48,923 bases of DNA from Xanthomonas translucens pv. translucens DSM 18974 (GCF_000331775.1 NZ_CAPJ01000377.1:1-48923); one strand, 5' to 3'; shown: positions 11,341 to 19,563, counted from the first letter of the stretch. Numbers and translations are program-made. Notes: generated by a model from the letters alone, not told the origin.

Positions 11341-11514
11341 CGCGCCGGCCACGCGCAGCACCGCCATGTATTCGCACAGGTGCCGCGGTGATGCGGTCAG
11401 CCAGGCCATCAGTTGTGCCTGCTGCGTCGCCTCCAGCGCCTGCATGCGTTGCAGGGCATGCCAGTGCGCGGCCTCGGCGGTGGCGTTGCGGGTCGGGAAG
11501 GCGGCTGCGTTCAC
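11341..11514 (-). pseudogene. Truncated FecR-type anti-sigma factor (DUF4880 domain only)
   Basis: Starting with a GTG that overlaps the sigma gene stop (GTGA), about 58 residues match the N-terminal DUF4880 domain of FecR regulators: alternating AEAAHWHALQRMQ, then LMAWLTASPRHLCEYMAVLR. The transmembrane segment and most or all of the periplasmic FecR domain are gone. Sequence resembling a different protein follows. FecR proteins normally pass a signal from a TonB-dependent receptor to the ECF factor, and neither that function nor the receptor can survive here. Confidence 0.6.
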
Positions 11515-12024
11515 CAGCTGTCTCCGCTGTCGGCCAGTGCCCGGCGGCAGGCCGACAGCCCGCGTACCACGTGCTTCTTGACCATGTGCGCGGACACGCC
11601 CATGCGTTCGGCAATCTGCTTGTAGCTCAGGCCGTCGCGGTACTGCATCACCAGCACCGCGCGGGTGCGTTCGGGCAGGCCGGCCAGCAAAGCCTGCAGG
11701 CGCTGCTGTCGCTGGGCCGTGTCTTCCACGTTGTCGCCTGCGGCCAGCAATTGCGAAAACTGCGCCAGCTCGTCGATGCGCAGCGGCGCCTGCTTGCGCC
11801 GCGTGGCGTGTTCGCGCGCCAGGTTCAGCGCCACGGTGTACAGGTCGGCCTCGGGATTGGCGATCGCCTCGCCCTGCTGCTGGTGCGCGCGCAGCAGCAG
11901 GTAGGTCTCTTGCACCATGTCCTCGGCATCCTCGTTGGCGCCGCGGCGCACGAAGAAGCCGCGCAGCACCGGACCGTGCTGGGCAGAACATCTGCGTCCA
12001 CGCGCGTTTGGGGTTGCCGGTCAT
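11511..12024 (-). pseudogene. FecI-like ECF sigma factor with broken N-terminus
   Basis: From 11969 leftward an intact frame of 152 codons encodes sigma region 2 (GANEDAEDMVQETYLLL, LYTVALNLAREHATRR) and region 4 (LPERTRAVLVMQYRDGLSYKQIAERMGV). The natural start appears to be the ATG at 12024 (MTGNPKRA). Reaching region 2 from there requires two single-base corrections, near 12000 and near 11985. A GTG at 11969 might still give a shortened but nearly complete protein, so loss of function is likely but not certain. It overlaps the fecR start, which is normal operon structure. Confidence 0.6.
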
Positions 12025-12136
12025 CGTCTGCGTTCGGCGCATGGCGGGCCAGCCTCGCTGGCGCAGATGACATGACGATGACGTGGCGGTGCGGGCCGGC
12101 CCTGCCGCCCGCAAGCCCGCTTGCCGGTCGCCTGTT

Positions 12137-12161
12137 TTCGGTTTGCCTTCCGAAAATTCGT
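12137..12161 (+). promoter_or_regulatory. PIP box of the 165-residue candidate effector gene
   Basis: Perfect HrpX-binding consensus: TTCGG, 15 bases, TTCGT. A -10-like CAAAAT lies 31 bases after it (12193-12198), one mismatch from TANNNT. The ATG follows at 12235. The spacing matches functional PIP promoters of HrpX-controlled genes. Confidence 0.8.
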
Positions 12162-12234
12162 GGTTCATGGCCCGCGCGATTTCACGCCGATCCAAAATGG
12201 ATGCCTTGTTTCGATCTACACGAAGGAAGCAATC

Positions 12235-12732
12235 ATGGGTATAGGTCGCTGTTTTGGTTCCGGTGGGTCAAGCGCGCGTTACCAGCAAGATGAGCACGCA
12301 CAAGGGTCTGCCGCGCCGCACTCGCCACATGAACGCGATCCCTACCAGCCGATTGCATTGAACGATCCGGCGTTTGCCGGCCTGCCACGCCGCGTCTCGC
12401 AGGTGCCGGCACATCAGAGGGGCCAGGTAGCTAACCAGGCCGCTCTGCAGGAGGTGCGTCGCGAGGGGGAAGAATTGCGTTCTCAGATCGCTGAACAGTT
12501 CCAGCAGGAGCCGGCTCTGAAACCGATCCTTGAGTCATTGGATACAATTATCCGGAAAATCAATGGCAAGTTGGCTGGCTCGCGTGGGAGCCGCGGTCCT
12601 GACGAGTATCGTTCGGAAATCGCACAAGTACGCCGGGATTTCAAGGCGTTCAATGAAGCAGCGAGCGGTTATCAGGGGGCGAACTTCGGATACAGCGGTG
12701 TGCTGCATTCGGGTTCTTTCGGGCCGCGCTGA
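12235..12732 (+). CDS. Candidate type III secreted effector, HrpX-controlled
   Basis: A 165-residue soluble protein with no hydrophobic segment. The N-terminus (MGIGRCFGSGGSSARYQQ) is rich in Ser/Gly/Gln and lacks acidic residues in its first 18 positions, as type III signals do. Gly2 and Cys6 could allow acylation in the host, but position 6 is not the Ser/Thr usual for myristoylation. A charged helical region (about residues 60-140) may form a coiled coil. GAAGGAA precedes the ATG, and a perfect PIP box lies 73 bases upstream. I do not recognise the family. An upstream in-frame ATG at 12121 was rejected because it lies before the PIP box. Confidence 0.65.
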   Translation: MGIGRCFGSGGSSARYQQDEHAQGSAAPHSPHERDPYQPIALNDPAFAGLPRRVSQVPAHQRGQVANQAALQEVRREGEELRSQIAEQFQQEPALKPILESLDTIIRKINGKLAGSRGSRGPDEYRSEIAQVRRDFKAFNEAASGYQGANFGYSGVLHSGSFGPR

Positions 12733-12741
12733 GTCGTTCTG

Positions 12742-12764
12742 CCGCCACCGAGCTTCGGTGGCGG
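12742..12764 (+). terminator. Hairpin after the candidate effector gene
   Basis: A perfect ten-base stem (CCGCCACCGA / TCGGTGGCGG) with a three-base loop, starting nine bases after the stop codon at 12732. There is no T run, so it may terminate weakly or protect the mRNA 3' end. Confidence 0.5.
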
Positions 12765-12909
12765 TCGGCGCTGCCGATCGAGCAAGCTGTCCACCGCGGC
12801 CCAGCGCGCCGCGCCATGCCACGCCAGGCGCATGATGCGACGGTCCGCCTTGCGCCGTTCCCCTCAGTTGGCAGAAGACCGCTCCGTTTGCCCCGCATCA
12901 TGGCGGCCG

Positions 12910-14499
12910 CTATGTGGGCGCGGCCTCGCCTGCTGGCGGTCGGCGACGGTCTTCCACTTCCCTGACCGCCGCTTCGGCCTGCCATGTAGCGCCGATGATC
13001 TTGTACTGCATGCCTGCCGCCGCGCCGGCCACCGTGTTGCCGAGCAGCGATGCGGTCGGCAATGACAACTCCGCCATCTCGGCGATCAGGGCAATCGCGT
13101 TGCCGAGGGCGATGTTGGAGTCGATCGCGGCAGTACGCGCGATCGATTGATCCAGCACGCGCATGACGTCCTGGCGACGGCCCTTGATCGCCGGATCCCA
13201 TTGCTGGCGAGTGCCGGCCTGGGCGGCCTCTTCCTGGGTGACGTTGATCCAGTCGGAGGTCTCCAGCAGGGTGTTGATGGTGGCCTTGATGGCGCTGTAG
13301 CGCAGCAGGACCCCGATCGAATCGGTATTGGTCAGATTGGTCGACAGCCCGGCGAAGGATTGTCTTGCCTGGGCGAGGTCTGCCGGGACGAAGACTTCGG
13401 CAGTGTTGTTGGCGATGATGTTGGCCATCGAGTAGAAGTGGCCGGCCGAGGTGATATGCCCGCCGCTGATGCCGCCATTGGTTTGCTGTGCAGTGCCGAC
13501 CATGCGGTACATCGCCTGGATCGTGTCGCGCGCGACCGCATAGGCGGCGATCTTGATGTCCGATGTGAGCACGCGTGCCGCCGTTTCCGGTTGACCGATG
13601 GAGGGGCCGATCGCGCTCATGACGATGTTGCTGGCGACGCCGGCCAGGGCCAGGCTCGACACCGCATCCGAATAGCGGCGCTGTTCCTGCCGTTTCGCAT
13701 CGCGCTGCTGTGGCGACAGTGCATTCCATTGCGCGAGGCTGAGGTTGTGGAAGCCGCGCGCGGCAGCGTCGGGATTGCGCTGCTCGCGCTTCTGCCGCAG
13801 TTGGTGCAGCGCCATGGTTGCCGAGCCGGCGACGACCTGCAGTGGAATCACCGCTTCCGGCGGCAGTTTGCGTAGGGCGGCGAACAGCGCCTCGCCGCCC
13901 ATTTCGCGCAGGAAGGTGGTGGGGCCGACCGAAGAGAACTGATGCAGCAGATGGCCAAGCGCCGCGCTCAGGAACTGGCGGTCGATGCTGAAAACGCCCA
14001 GTCCGGAGACCGCGCTGGATCGCGCCACGTAGTCGTACACGGCATCCCTAGCGGTGATCGCGCCGTGTCTGATCCTCTCGGTGCCGGCATCGCGCCAGTG
14101 CGCCAGGCGCTGCAGCGCATTGTGCGCCAGCCCCGCGGCGTGGCGATGGTCGTGGTCGTTCTCTGGCGAATGCGAAGCGTGGGATGGCTCCGATGCAATG
14201 CCGCTATCGGAATTGTAGCGGAGCGGGGACATCTCCAGTTCACGCTCCGGCGTCGCGCTTTGCGAGGCAATATGGGACCAGCCACTCTCCGGAGTTTGCG
14301 CGCCCTGCTGCATCAGGCTGGATGCGCAACCGCGAGGCGGCCTGCGCGCCAGCGCCAGGTCGGTTGACTGCGCAAACGGCTCCGGCGAGGGTGGCGGGGC
14401 GGCGGGGCCGCTACATGGGATTTCCGTCTCGGTGTCATCAGATCGTGCGTCGTGCGTGGACGACGTGGACGCGATCGGGGCCTTGGTCACTGGGCGCAT
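12910..14499 (-). CDS. Putative type III effector 2 of a chaperone-effector operon (529 aa)
   Basis: Third gene of a PIP-driven operon. The start at 14499 is preceded by GAAAGGA at five bases. An upstream ATG at 14610 lies inside the previous gene and lacks a ribosome site. The first about 130 residues are disordered and Ser/Thr/Pro-rich, typical of secretion and chaperone-binding regions. The rest is helical with several mildly hydrophobic glycine/alanine-rich segments (for example SDAVSSLALAGVASNIVMSAIG and TASLLGNTVAGAAAG). Layout and composition resemble the 687-residue protein encoded just upstream. Position next to the hpaB/hrpE end of the cluster recalls the XopF family of other xanthomonads, but I cannot confirm homology. 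No catalytic motif is recognised. Confidence 0.6.
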   Translation of the reverse strand: MRPVTKAPIASTSSTHDARSDDTETEIPCSGPAAPPPSPEPFAQSTDLALARRPPRGCASSLMQQGAQTPESGWSHIASQSATPERELEMSPLRYNSDSGIASEPSHASHSPENDHDHRHAAGLAHNALQRLAHWRDAGTERIRHGAITARDAVYDYVARSSAVSGLGVFSIDRQFLSAALGHLLHQFSSVGPTTFLREMGGEALFAALRKLPPEAVIPLQVVAGSATMALHQLRQKREQRNPDAAARGFHNLSLAQWNALSPQQRDAKRQEQRRYSDAVSSLALAGVASNIVMSAIGPSIGQPETAARVLTSDIKIAAYAVARDTIQAMYRMVGTAQQTNGGISGGHITSAGHFYSMANIIANNTAEVFVPADLAQARQSFAGLSTNLTNTDSIGVLLRYSAIKATINTLLETSDWINVTQEEAAQAGTRQQWDPAIKGRRQDVMRVLDQSIARTAAIDSNIALGNAIALIAEMAELSLPTASLLGNTVAGAAAGMQYKIIGATWQAEAAVREVEDRRRPPAGEAAPT

Positions 14500-14576
14500 A
14501 GGCATCCTTTCAGTAATAGAACGCAGTGGGCGCGCGCTCCAGGGCGATTGGAGCTGCGGCACGCCGATCGCCCGGT

Positions 14577-16640
14577 CTACGTGCTTGCCTGGGGCCGCCC
14601 GTTGCGCCAATCGAGCAGCGCTCTGCGCTGCATCACCAGCCCACGCACATCGGTGACCTGGTATTGCAGTGTGCGCAGCCGATTCAGGGTCTGCTGCTCG
14701 ATGCCGTCCGGCGCGTCGAGTACCTGGCCGATGGTGGCGAGGGCTGTCTCGAATCTGCTTCGTTCGAGCACGTCGGTCCCATGCTGCAGCAACTGCTCTA
14801 GCGCGGCAGCGACCTGCTGCAGGCGCGCATTCTGGGTCTGCTCGGCGGCATTGCGGATGAGGTCGATCTCCGGCTGCAACCCGGCCGTGGTGGTCAATGC
14901 CCTCGACCTCAGCCTGGCCTGTTTGTTGTCGCGATGCCTGTCCAGGTTGACGGCCAGATCGTGCTTGGTATCGCTCAGTGCGCTGTTGGTCGCATTCCAG
15001 ACCGCGTCGTTGGAGAAGGACTGGCCGAATTGCTGGACGACGCTGCCGGGCGAGGACAGGGATTCATTGGTCGCAGGCGTGCCGTAGCTGCCGCGCACCA
15101 GCGACGCCAGGACCATGCCTCCGCCGGTGGCGACCCAACTGGTCAAGATATTACCGCCGATATGGCGCAGCAGCAGGTCGCGTACGCTGCGCACCGCCAT
15201 CAGCGGCGACGTGAACGGTAGCGTTGCCAGGGCGCCTGCTTCCTGCGCGATCTCCACAAGCGTGTGATGCAACCGCCGCGCGTCGCTCCAGCGCAGCGCC
15301 GGCGCCGATTCGTCGTGGCGGGCGAGCCGGAACAGATTGACCGTTTGGGTGCCGCCGACCAGATTGTCCACCTGGGCCTGGCCGATCCTGGGTAGCGCCT
15401 TGCCGGTTTCGAGGATGGCCTTGCCGAGCGCACCGGAGGTGCCGGAGCCGATCATCGATGTGCCCAACACAAGCGGCGGTGACAGCAGGGTTGCGTTGCT
15501 GCTCAGGCTGCGCCGTACCCCGTTGAGCGTGCCGCTCAGCACCGGTTTCAGGAAGGTTGCCTCGGCTTTGCCGTCCATCAACTTCTGTCGCTCCAACAGC
15601 TGCCGTTGCCGGTCGCGCGCGATGCTCTGCAGTTTCCCGAAGGTCTGTCGGTCGCTTTCGTGTTCGAGGTGCGAGACCTCCTCGTCGCGCAGTGGCCGCC
15701 AAAAGTGCTTGTTCCCCTCCGCGGTGATCTCCATTTGCACCGGTCCGGGCTCCGGGCTGAGAATGGACGGCGCAATGGGCTTGAACGCGGGCATGTTGGC
15801 CAGGCGCGCGCGGCGTTCGATGGCGCTCAACAGGATCTGCTCTGTGAAGTAGGAGGTGATTCCGGAGGTGGCCCCGCCGACCGCCGTCGGGCCGACCTTG
15901 GTGGTGAGGCTGCCGTCTTGCTGGTCGTACTTGGTCGCAGTGGCGCTGCCGGGAGGCGTTCGCAGTGCGGAGGAGAGAAATCCCTTCAGCGTTTCATAGG
16001 CTGCCGGCAGCGCCGCCGCGGTGCCCGCCGCGCTCATGTTTTCGTTGAAGCGATAGCCGCCGTTCGGGCCGTACGCTTCGTGCCGCTGCTGCAATCGGTC
16101 GGCCGCCCACTCCACGTATTCCTCTTCCAGTTGCTCCTGGGTTCCCGGCGCATCGTCTGCGTCCGCGGTTGCGGGGTACTCGTTCAGGTAAAGACGCAAT
16201 TGGTTGACGAACGCCCGACGCTGCAATGCAGGGGGCGGTTGGCTGCGGCTGGCGCCCGAAGCCTGCGTCGAAGCGGGGCGCTGCAGCTGCGAAAGCGACG
16301 CGACGTCGGAACGAGAGGACGGTTCCGGCTGCTCTTGAAGACGGGCGGCAACAGGCAGCGTGGCGGCGCGATCGGGGTCCTGCGATCCGATCCACAGGCG
16401 AATCTCTGGGACGGAGCTGCTTGCGGTCGACGGCGTCGCATCCTGCGCCGTGGGCGAACCGCCTGCCTGGACGCAGCCGCTGCGCTGCGACCCTGGGCGC
16501 GGCGCGCGCTGCGAGAGCGCCTCGGTCTGGATGTCGGCAGGCGGCGAGGGCTGGATCGATTCCTGCGGGGGCGTGGGCGCCGTCTCGTGCGCAACGCGCG
16601 TCGGCGAGGTGGTAGCGCAGATGGGTGACGATGCTCTCAT
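14577..16640 (-). CDS. Putative type III effector 1 of a chaperone-effector operon (687 aa)
   Basis: Large soluble protein. The start codon overlaps the chaperone stop (ATGA), implying coupled synthesis with its chaperone. Residues 1-150 are Pro/Ser/Gln-rich and disordered. The remainder is helical, with glycine-rich hydrophobic patches (LLSPPLVLGTSMIGSGTSGALG; ILTSWVATGGGMVLASLV) and a charged coiled-coil-prone stretch near residues 300-350. No enzymatic signature is seen. The size and position beside hpaB/hrpE are like those of XopF1, but homology is unproven. Codon use and GC content are slightly less extreme than in the housekeeping genes. Confidence 0.6.
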   Translation of the reverse strand: MRASSPICATTSPTRVAHETAPTPPQESIQPSPPADIQTEALSQRAPRPGSQRSGCVQAGGSPTAQDATPSTASSSVPEIRLWIGSQDPDRAATLPVAARLQEQPEPSSRSDVASLSQLQRPASTQASGASRSQPPPALQRRAFVNQLRLYLNEYPATADADDAPGTQEQLEEEYVEWAADRLQQRHEAYGPNGGYRFNENMSAAGTAAALPAAYETLKGFLSSALRTPPGSATATKYDQQDGSLTTKVGPTAVGGATSGITSYFTEQILLSAIERRARLANMPAFKPIAPSILSPEPGPVQMEITAEGNKHFWRPLRDEEVSHLEHESDRQTFGKLQSIARDRQRQLLERQKLMDGKAEATFLKPVLSGTLNGVRRSLSSNATLLSPPLVLGTSMIGSGTSGALGKAILETGKALPRIGQAQVDNLVGGTQTVNLFRLARHDESAPALRWSDARRLHHTLVEIAQEAGALATLPFTSPLMAVRSVRDLLLRHIGGNILTSWVATGGGMVLASLVRGSYGTPATNESLSSPGSVVQQFGQSFSNDAVWNATNSALSDTKHDLAVNLDRHRDNKQARLRSRALTTTAGLQPEIDLIRNAAEQTQNARLQQVAAALEQLLQHGTDVLERSRFETALATIGQVLDAPDGIEQQTLNRLRTLQYQVTDVRGLVMQRRALLDWRNGRPQAST

Positions 16641-17095
16641 TGCGTGGCCTCCTGCGCGTGCGCGGCCGGGGCGTCGTCCAGCAGCGCGAACAGGATCGCC
16701 CGGCCCAGCGCCTGGACCTGATCCAGCTGCGTGGCCACCTGGTCGATGCCGTCCGCGTAAAGCAGCGGGCGCAGCGACAACATGCCTTCATCGGCCAGGC
16801 CCAGGCGCAGGCCGTGCTCGGTCAGCATGAGGTCCTGGATCGCCAGCAGGCGGACGACGTCCGCGCCGCCCAGTTCGGCTCCGGTCAGCGGCAGCAGCGC
16901 TTCGGGATAAACGCGCCACGTCGCCCCGTGCGGTTCGCTGTGCAGCCGACACAGCAATCCGGACGGAGCGATGAACGGCGCGCCGCCCGCGGCCGCCTGC
17001 ATGAGCTGTGCATCGATGCCGAGTTGCAAGCCGATTTGCGCGAACACAGCGTGCAGCGGAACGGATGGCGGCGGTACTTCGCTTTCACTCGGCAT
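16637..17095 (-). CDS. CesT-type type III secretion chaperone
   Basis: A 152-residue acidic protein with the alternating helix-strand pattern of class I (CesT/Tir) chaperones: an N-terminal amphipathic helix, a GLLCRLHSEPHGATWRVYPEALLP strand pair, and a C-terminal helix (DQVATQLDQVQALGRAILFALL). Such proteins dimerise and hold the N-terminus of an effector unfolded for export. It lies 149 bases downstream of a perfect PIP box and overlaps the start of the 687-residue candidate effector, its likely client. It differs from the other chaperone-like gene at 19093-19563. Confidence 0.68.
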   Translation of the reverse strand: MPSESEVPPPSVPLHAVFAQIGLQLGIDAQLMQAAAGGAPFIAPSGLLCRLHSEPHGATWRVYPEALLPLTGAELGGADVVRLLAIQDLMLTEHGLRLGLADEGMLSLRPLLYADGIDQVATQLDQVQALGRAILFALLDDAPAAHAQEATQ

Positions 17096-17221
17096 GGAGC
17101 GTTCACCTGGGATGGATAGCGTATGCAGTCATCAGTTGGTGATGAGCTGATGCTGGGGTGCATGCCTTGTGGCCGCTGAAGAACATTTGAATCGTGTCCT
17201 AGAGGATCGGAACCGCTGCAG

Positions 17222-17246
17222 GCGAAGCCGATGTCGGAGAAGCGAA
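17222..17246 (-). promoter_or_regulatory. PIP box of the chaperone-effector operon
   Basis: On the reverse strand TTCGC, 15 bases, TTCGC: a perfect match to the HrpX-binding consensus. Thirty-one bases further is TCAAAT (17190-17185), one mismatch from TANNNT. The chaperone ATG follows at 17095. Confidence 0.78.
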
Positions 17247-17484
17247 GCGAACCGCGCGGCGACGGCCGGCGCTGGAAAAAAGTGTGGACTCCATCCCTTG
17301 TGCAATACCGGCGTCATACGCGGATCGTAGTGCGTGCTAGCGAGCGGTTGCGGCGCGCGCGCCAGGCGCCGATGCGTGCCGTGCTGGTCGACAGCGGGCC
17401 GGCGTGAGCCGCGCGGTCGCACGCCGCCGCCATCAGCGAAGGTGCGGCGCGCGCAGGCCGTTGCAGTTACGCACGGCTGCAGCC

Positions 17485-17510
17485 GCGCTGGATGCGGAGG
17501 CGTCCAGCGC
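17485..17510 (-). terminator. Stem-loop downstream of hrpG
   Basis: An eight-base stem (GCGCTGGA / TCCAGCGC) with a ten-base loop, seven bases after the hrpG stop. There is no T run. It probably marks the 3' end of the hrpG transcript and separates it from the chaperone operon. Confidence 0.4.
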
Positions 17511-17516
17511 GGGGGC

Positions 17517-18299
17517 TCACGCGCTGGCCAGGGTTGCCGGCAGCGGCGCCAAGGGCGGCAAGGGCGGCTCGCACGGGCGCTCGCCTTCGATCAGCTCGAG
17601 CTGGTAGCCATGCGAATAGATGGTGCGGATGCGCACACTGCCGGTACTGCATAGCCGCAATTTCTTGCGCAACTTGTAGATGTGCTGCTCCAGGGTGCGG
17701 TCGGTGAAGTCGCTGACGCTGCCCCAGATGGTCTTGGCCAGCTGGCAGCGACGCAGGCAGACGCCCGCATTGGAGAAAAGCAGCCACGCGATACAGAACT
17801 CGCGCGCGGTGAGCTTGATCGGCTCATCGTTCAGATAGACCGTGCTGCTGGGGCGATCCAGCAGATAGGCTCCCACACGGATGCGCTGGTCGTCGTTGGC
17901 GGCCGGTTCCAGCATGCGCGTGGCCAACGCGGCGCGTACGTGCAGTTCGTTGGTGTTGAACGGAATGCTGAGCACATCCAGCGCGCCGGCACGATACCAA
18001 TCGAAGATCGCCGTGCACGTCGGAAAGCGGCCGATCACGATCAGCGGGATCGGCCGGCCCTGATGGCAGTGCTGCCAGGCCAGCACCGCGCTGTCCACCG
18101 GCGAGGCGCAGTTCGCGTCGAACAGGATCAATTCGCACGGAGACTGGCGCAGGGCGCGCAACACCTCGAGCTCTTCGCTGAAGACCTGAAGTTCCGGACG
18201 CAGGCAGCGCAGGCTTTCGGAGACCTGGGCGATCAGCGCCGGGTCGCGGCTCAGCAGCGCGTAGTGCTGTCCCCGAGGTGCCCAATCCGGACTCATCAT
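17517..18299 (-). CDS. hrpG: HrpG, OmpR-family response regulator of the hrp regulon
   Basis: Master regulator that activates hrpX. The 260-residue product has a receiver-like domain (residues 11-130) with the putative phosphoacceptor Asp61 in LILFDANC, and a C-terminal winged helix (about residues 145-245) with DRTLEQHIYKLRKKLR and TIYSHGYQLEL. The length agrees with HrpG of other xanthomonads. The start at 18299 has GGAG six bases upstream, and an ATG at 18377 was rejected. In most Xanthomonas, hrpG lies next to hrpX and outside the hrp cluster. Here it sits inside the cluster, 16 kb from hrpX. The usual conserved receiver lysine is not evident in the SIPFNTNE segment. Confidence 0.85.
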   Translation of the reverse strand: MMSPDWAPRGQHYALLSRDPALIAQVSESLRCLRPELQVFSEELEVLRALRQSPCELILFDANCASPVDSAVLAWQHCHQGRPIPLIVIGRFPTCTAIFDWYRAGALDVLSIPFNTNELHVRAALATRMLEPAANDDQRIRVGAYLLDRPSSTVYLNDEPIKLTAREFCIAWLLFSNAGVCLRRCQLAKTIWGSVSDFTDRTLEQHIYKLRKKLRLCSTGSVRIRTIYSHGYQLELIEGERPCEPPLPPLAPLPATLASA

Positions 18300-18459
18300 C
18301 GCGTTCTCCAAGGTGCGCCGGCAGCGGTGCCGCCGGACGGGCAGGTGGCCATTGCGGCGGGATGGGGTGAGGCGCAAGAGCGGGGGCAGAGGATGGGGTC
18401 AGGGCGCATAGAAAATATCGCGAAGTCGCTATCGGGGGAGGTAGACAATGGCGCGTCCT

Positions 18460-18510
18460 AGCAACACTGGCTTGACATAATCGCGAGAAAGACAAGAAAT
18501 AAGCAACACT
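18460..18510. repeat. Direct repeat AGCAACACT x2 in the hrpG promoter region
   Basis: The nine-base word AGCAACACT occurs at 18460-18468 and 18502-18510, with starts 42 bases apart (close to four helical turns). It flanks an AT-rich stretch 160-210 bases upstream of hrpG. It could be a regulator-binding pair, but two 9-mers in this region could also be chance. Confidence 0.4.
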
Positions 18511-18527
18511 CTGTCTCAAATTTCTGT

Positions 18528-18824
18528 TTATGACATCGATTGCTTTAGCTTGCGGTCAGCCTCCGACTGTGGTGTGGCTTTTCCGAACGGCGTAGATTCA
18601 GCCGCCAGTGCGCGGCCGATGGTGTACGGGTTGGTCGTGTTGGTAGCCGTGGTGGTAGCGGTAACGGCGGCGCTTGCCGGGCCGATTGAGGGACGGGTGA
18701 TGCAATGCCGCCGCCGCTCCGGTGCCTGCAAGCTGACTCCTGTCGGCTTCTGCATCGGCGTCGCCGCGCGGGCCGGCCGGCATGCAGTCGCCGTCAGCAC
18801 GGGAGCCCAGAAGGGGCGAGGCAT
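18528..18824 (-). CDS. Possible small hypothetical protein
   Basis: A 98-codon frame with a Thr/Ala-rich middle and a charged end (PFGKATPQSEADRKLKQSMS). Codon third positions are fairly GC-rich, as in real genes here. There is no ribosome site, no recognised domain, and a competing frame exists on the other strand, so it is weakly supported. Confidence 0.25.
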   Translation of the reverse strand: MPRPFWAPVLTATACRPARAATPMQKPTGVSLQAPERRRHCITRPSIGPASAAVTATTTATNTTNPYTIGRALAAESTPFGKATPQSEADRKLKQSMS

Positions 18825-19092
18825 GGTGGTTCGCGCTGTTGAGCACAGCAGACGGGATGAACGAAGTGCTGAGGGGATTTTATGTGCGGACGATCACTTT
18901 TTACGGCATCGCACAGGCCGATGCGCACGCGATGACGGGCCTCAGGGCGGTGCGCCGGGGCGGCGATCGCGGCGCCCGTGTGCCGTAGAGCGTTTCAGGG
19001 GGGGGGGAAGCGCCGGCGACCGGCCAATGCAGTGCGCGCCATGGGCGATTCAGGCGCGGGCGTGGTCTGGCAGCACGGGCCAGGCGAATGGG

Positions 19093-19563
19093 TCAGGCGC
19101 GGATCCAGAGATACTCGCCGGTGCACAGCGCCGAGTACATCTCGTCCGTACAGGCAAAGATGGTGTCGCGCCAGTAGCGCCCGTGTTGGACATAGTGGGT
19201 GACCAGATCGGCGAGCCAGCCGCCATGGATGTCGGCGTCCAGACCCACCCTGGCGATCAGCACCACTTCACCGCTGGCCGGCTCCAGCCCCAGCTGTGCC
19301 TGGTCCTGCGCATAGACGGAAAGATTGGCCTCCAGCATGAGCCGGAAGACCTGCAGTGTGCGCCCGGGCGGCATCACGCCGAACCCGATCAGCAGGTACA
19401 TCGCCGCATCGGGTTCGGCCAAAGCGGCCTCGTCCGGATAGCGTAGGGTAACCTGGAAACCGTCGTTCTCGAACGAAAAATGGGTCCCCGCCACATTGGC
19501 CGGGACCATGCCTAATTCCGCGCAAAGATCGTCTATCAGCCTGGAAAAAGCTGGTTGGTTCAT
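19093..19563 (-). CDS. hpaB: HpaB-like general type III chaperone / exit-control protein
   Basis: A 156-residue acidic protein, the same length as HpaB of Xanthomonas. It has the class I chaperone pattern: N-terminal helix FSRLIDDLCAELGM, strands FSFENDGFQVTLRYP, a long central helix VFRLMLEANLSV, and a C-terminal helix GGWLADLVTHYVQHGRYWR. HpaB escorts effectors to the HrcN ATPase and delays effector export until the pilus is built. It lies directly downstream of hrpE, as in other xanthomonads. A different CesT-type chaperone is the main alternative reading. Confidence 0.65.
   Translation of the reverse strand: MNQPAFSRLIDDLCAELGMVPANVAGTHFSFENDGFQVTLRYPDEAALAEPDAAMYLLIGFGVMPPGRTLQVFRLMLEANLSVYAQDQAQLGLEPASGEVVLIARVGLDADIHGGWLADLVTHYVQHGRYWRDTIFACTDEMYSALCTGEYLWIRA

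Larger units (their letters stand above)
17096..17516. other. Regulatory region between hrpG and the chaperone operon
   Basis: About 420 bases without a credible gene. It contains the PIP promoter of the chaperone-effector operon and a stem-loop just behind hrpG, each listed separately. The short frames here are arginine-rich shadows. Confidence 0.5.
18300..19092. other. Long intergenic region between hpaB and hrpG
   Basis: Nearly 800 bases with at most one small doubtful gene (18528-18824). The stretch 18430-18530 is AT-rich compared with the surroundings, so it probably holds the hrpG promoter. It contains two copies of AGCAACACT 42 bases apart. A run of ten G lies at 18998-19007. There is no PIP box. 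Confidence 0.5.

Noticed and set aside
18550..19446. Forward open frame of 298 codons between hrpG and hpaB
   Set aside because: Its second half runs antisense to hpaB, it lacks a ribosome site, and the sequence resembles no protein. A short hydrophobic segment at its start is not enough.
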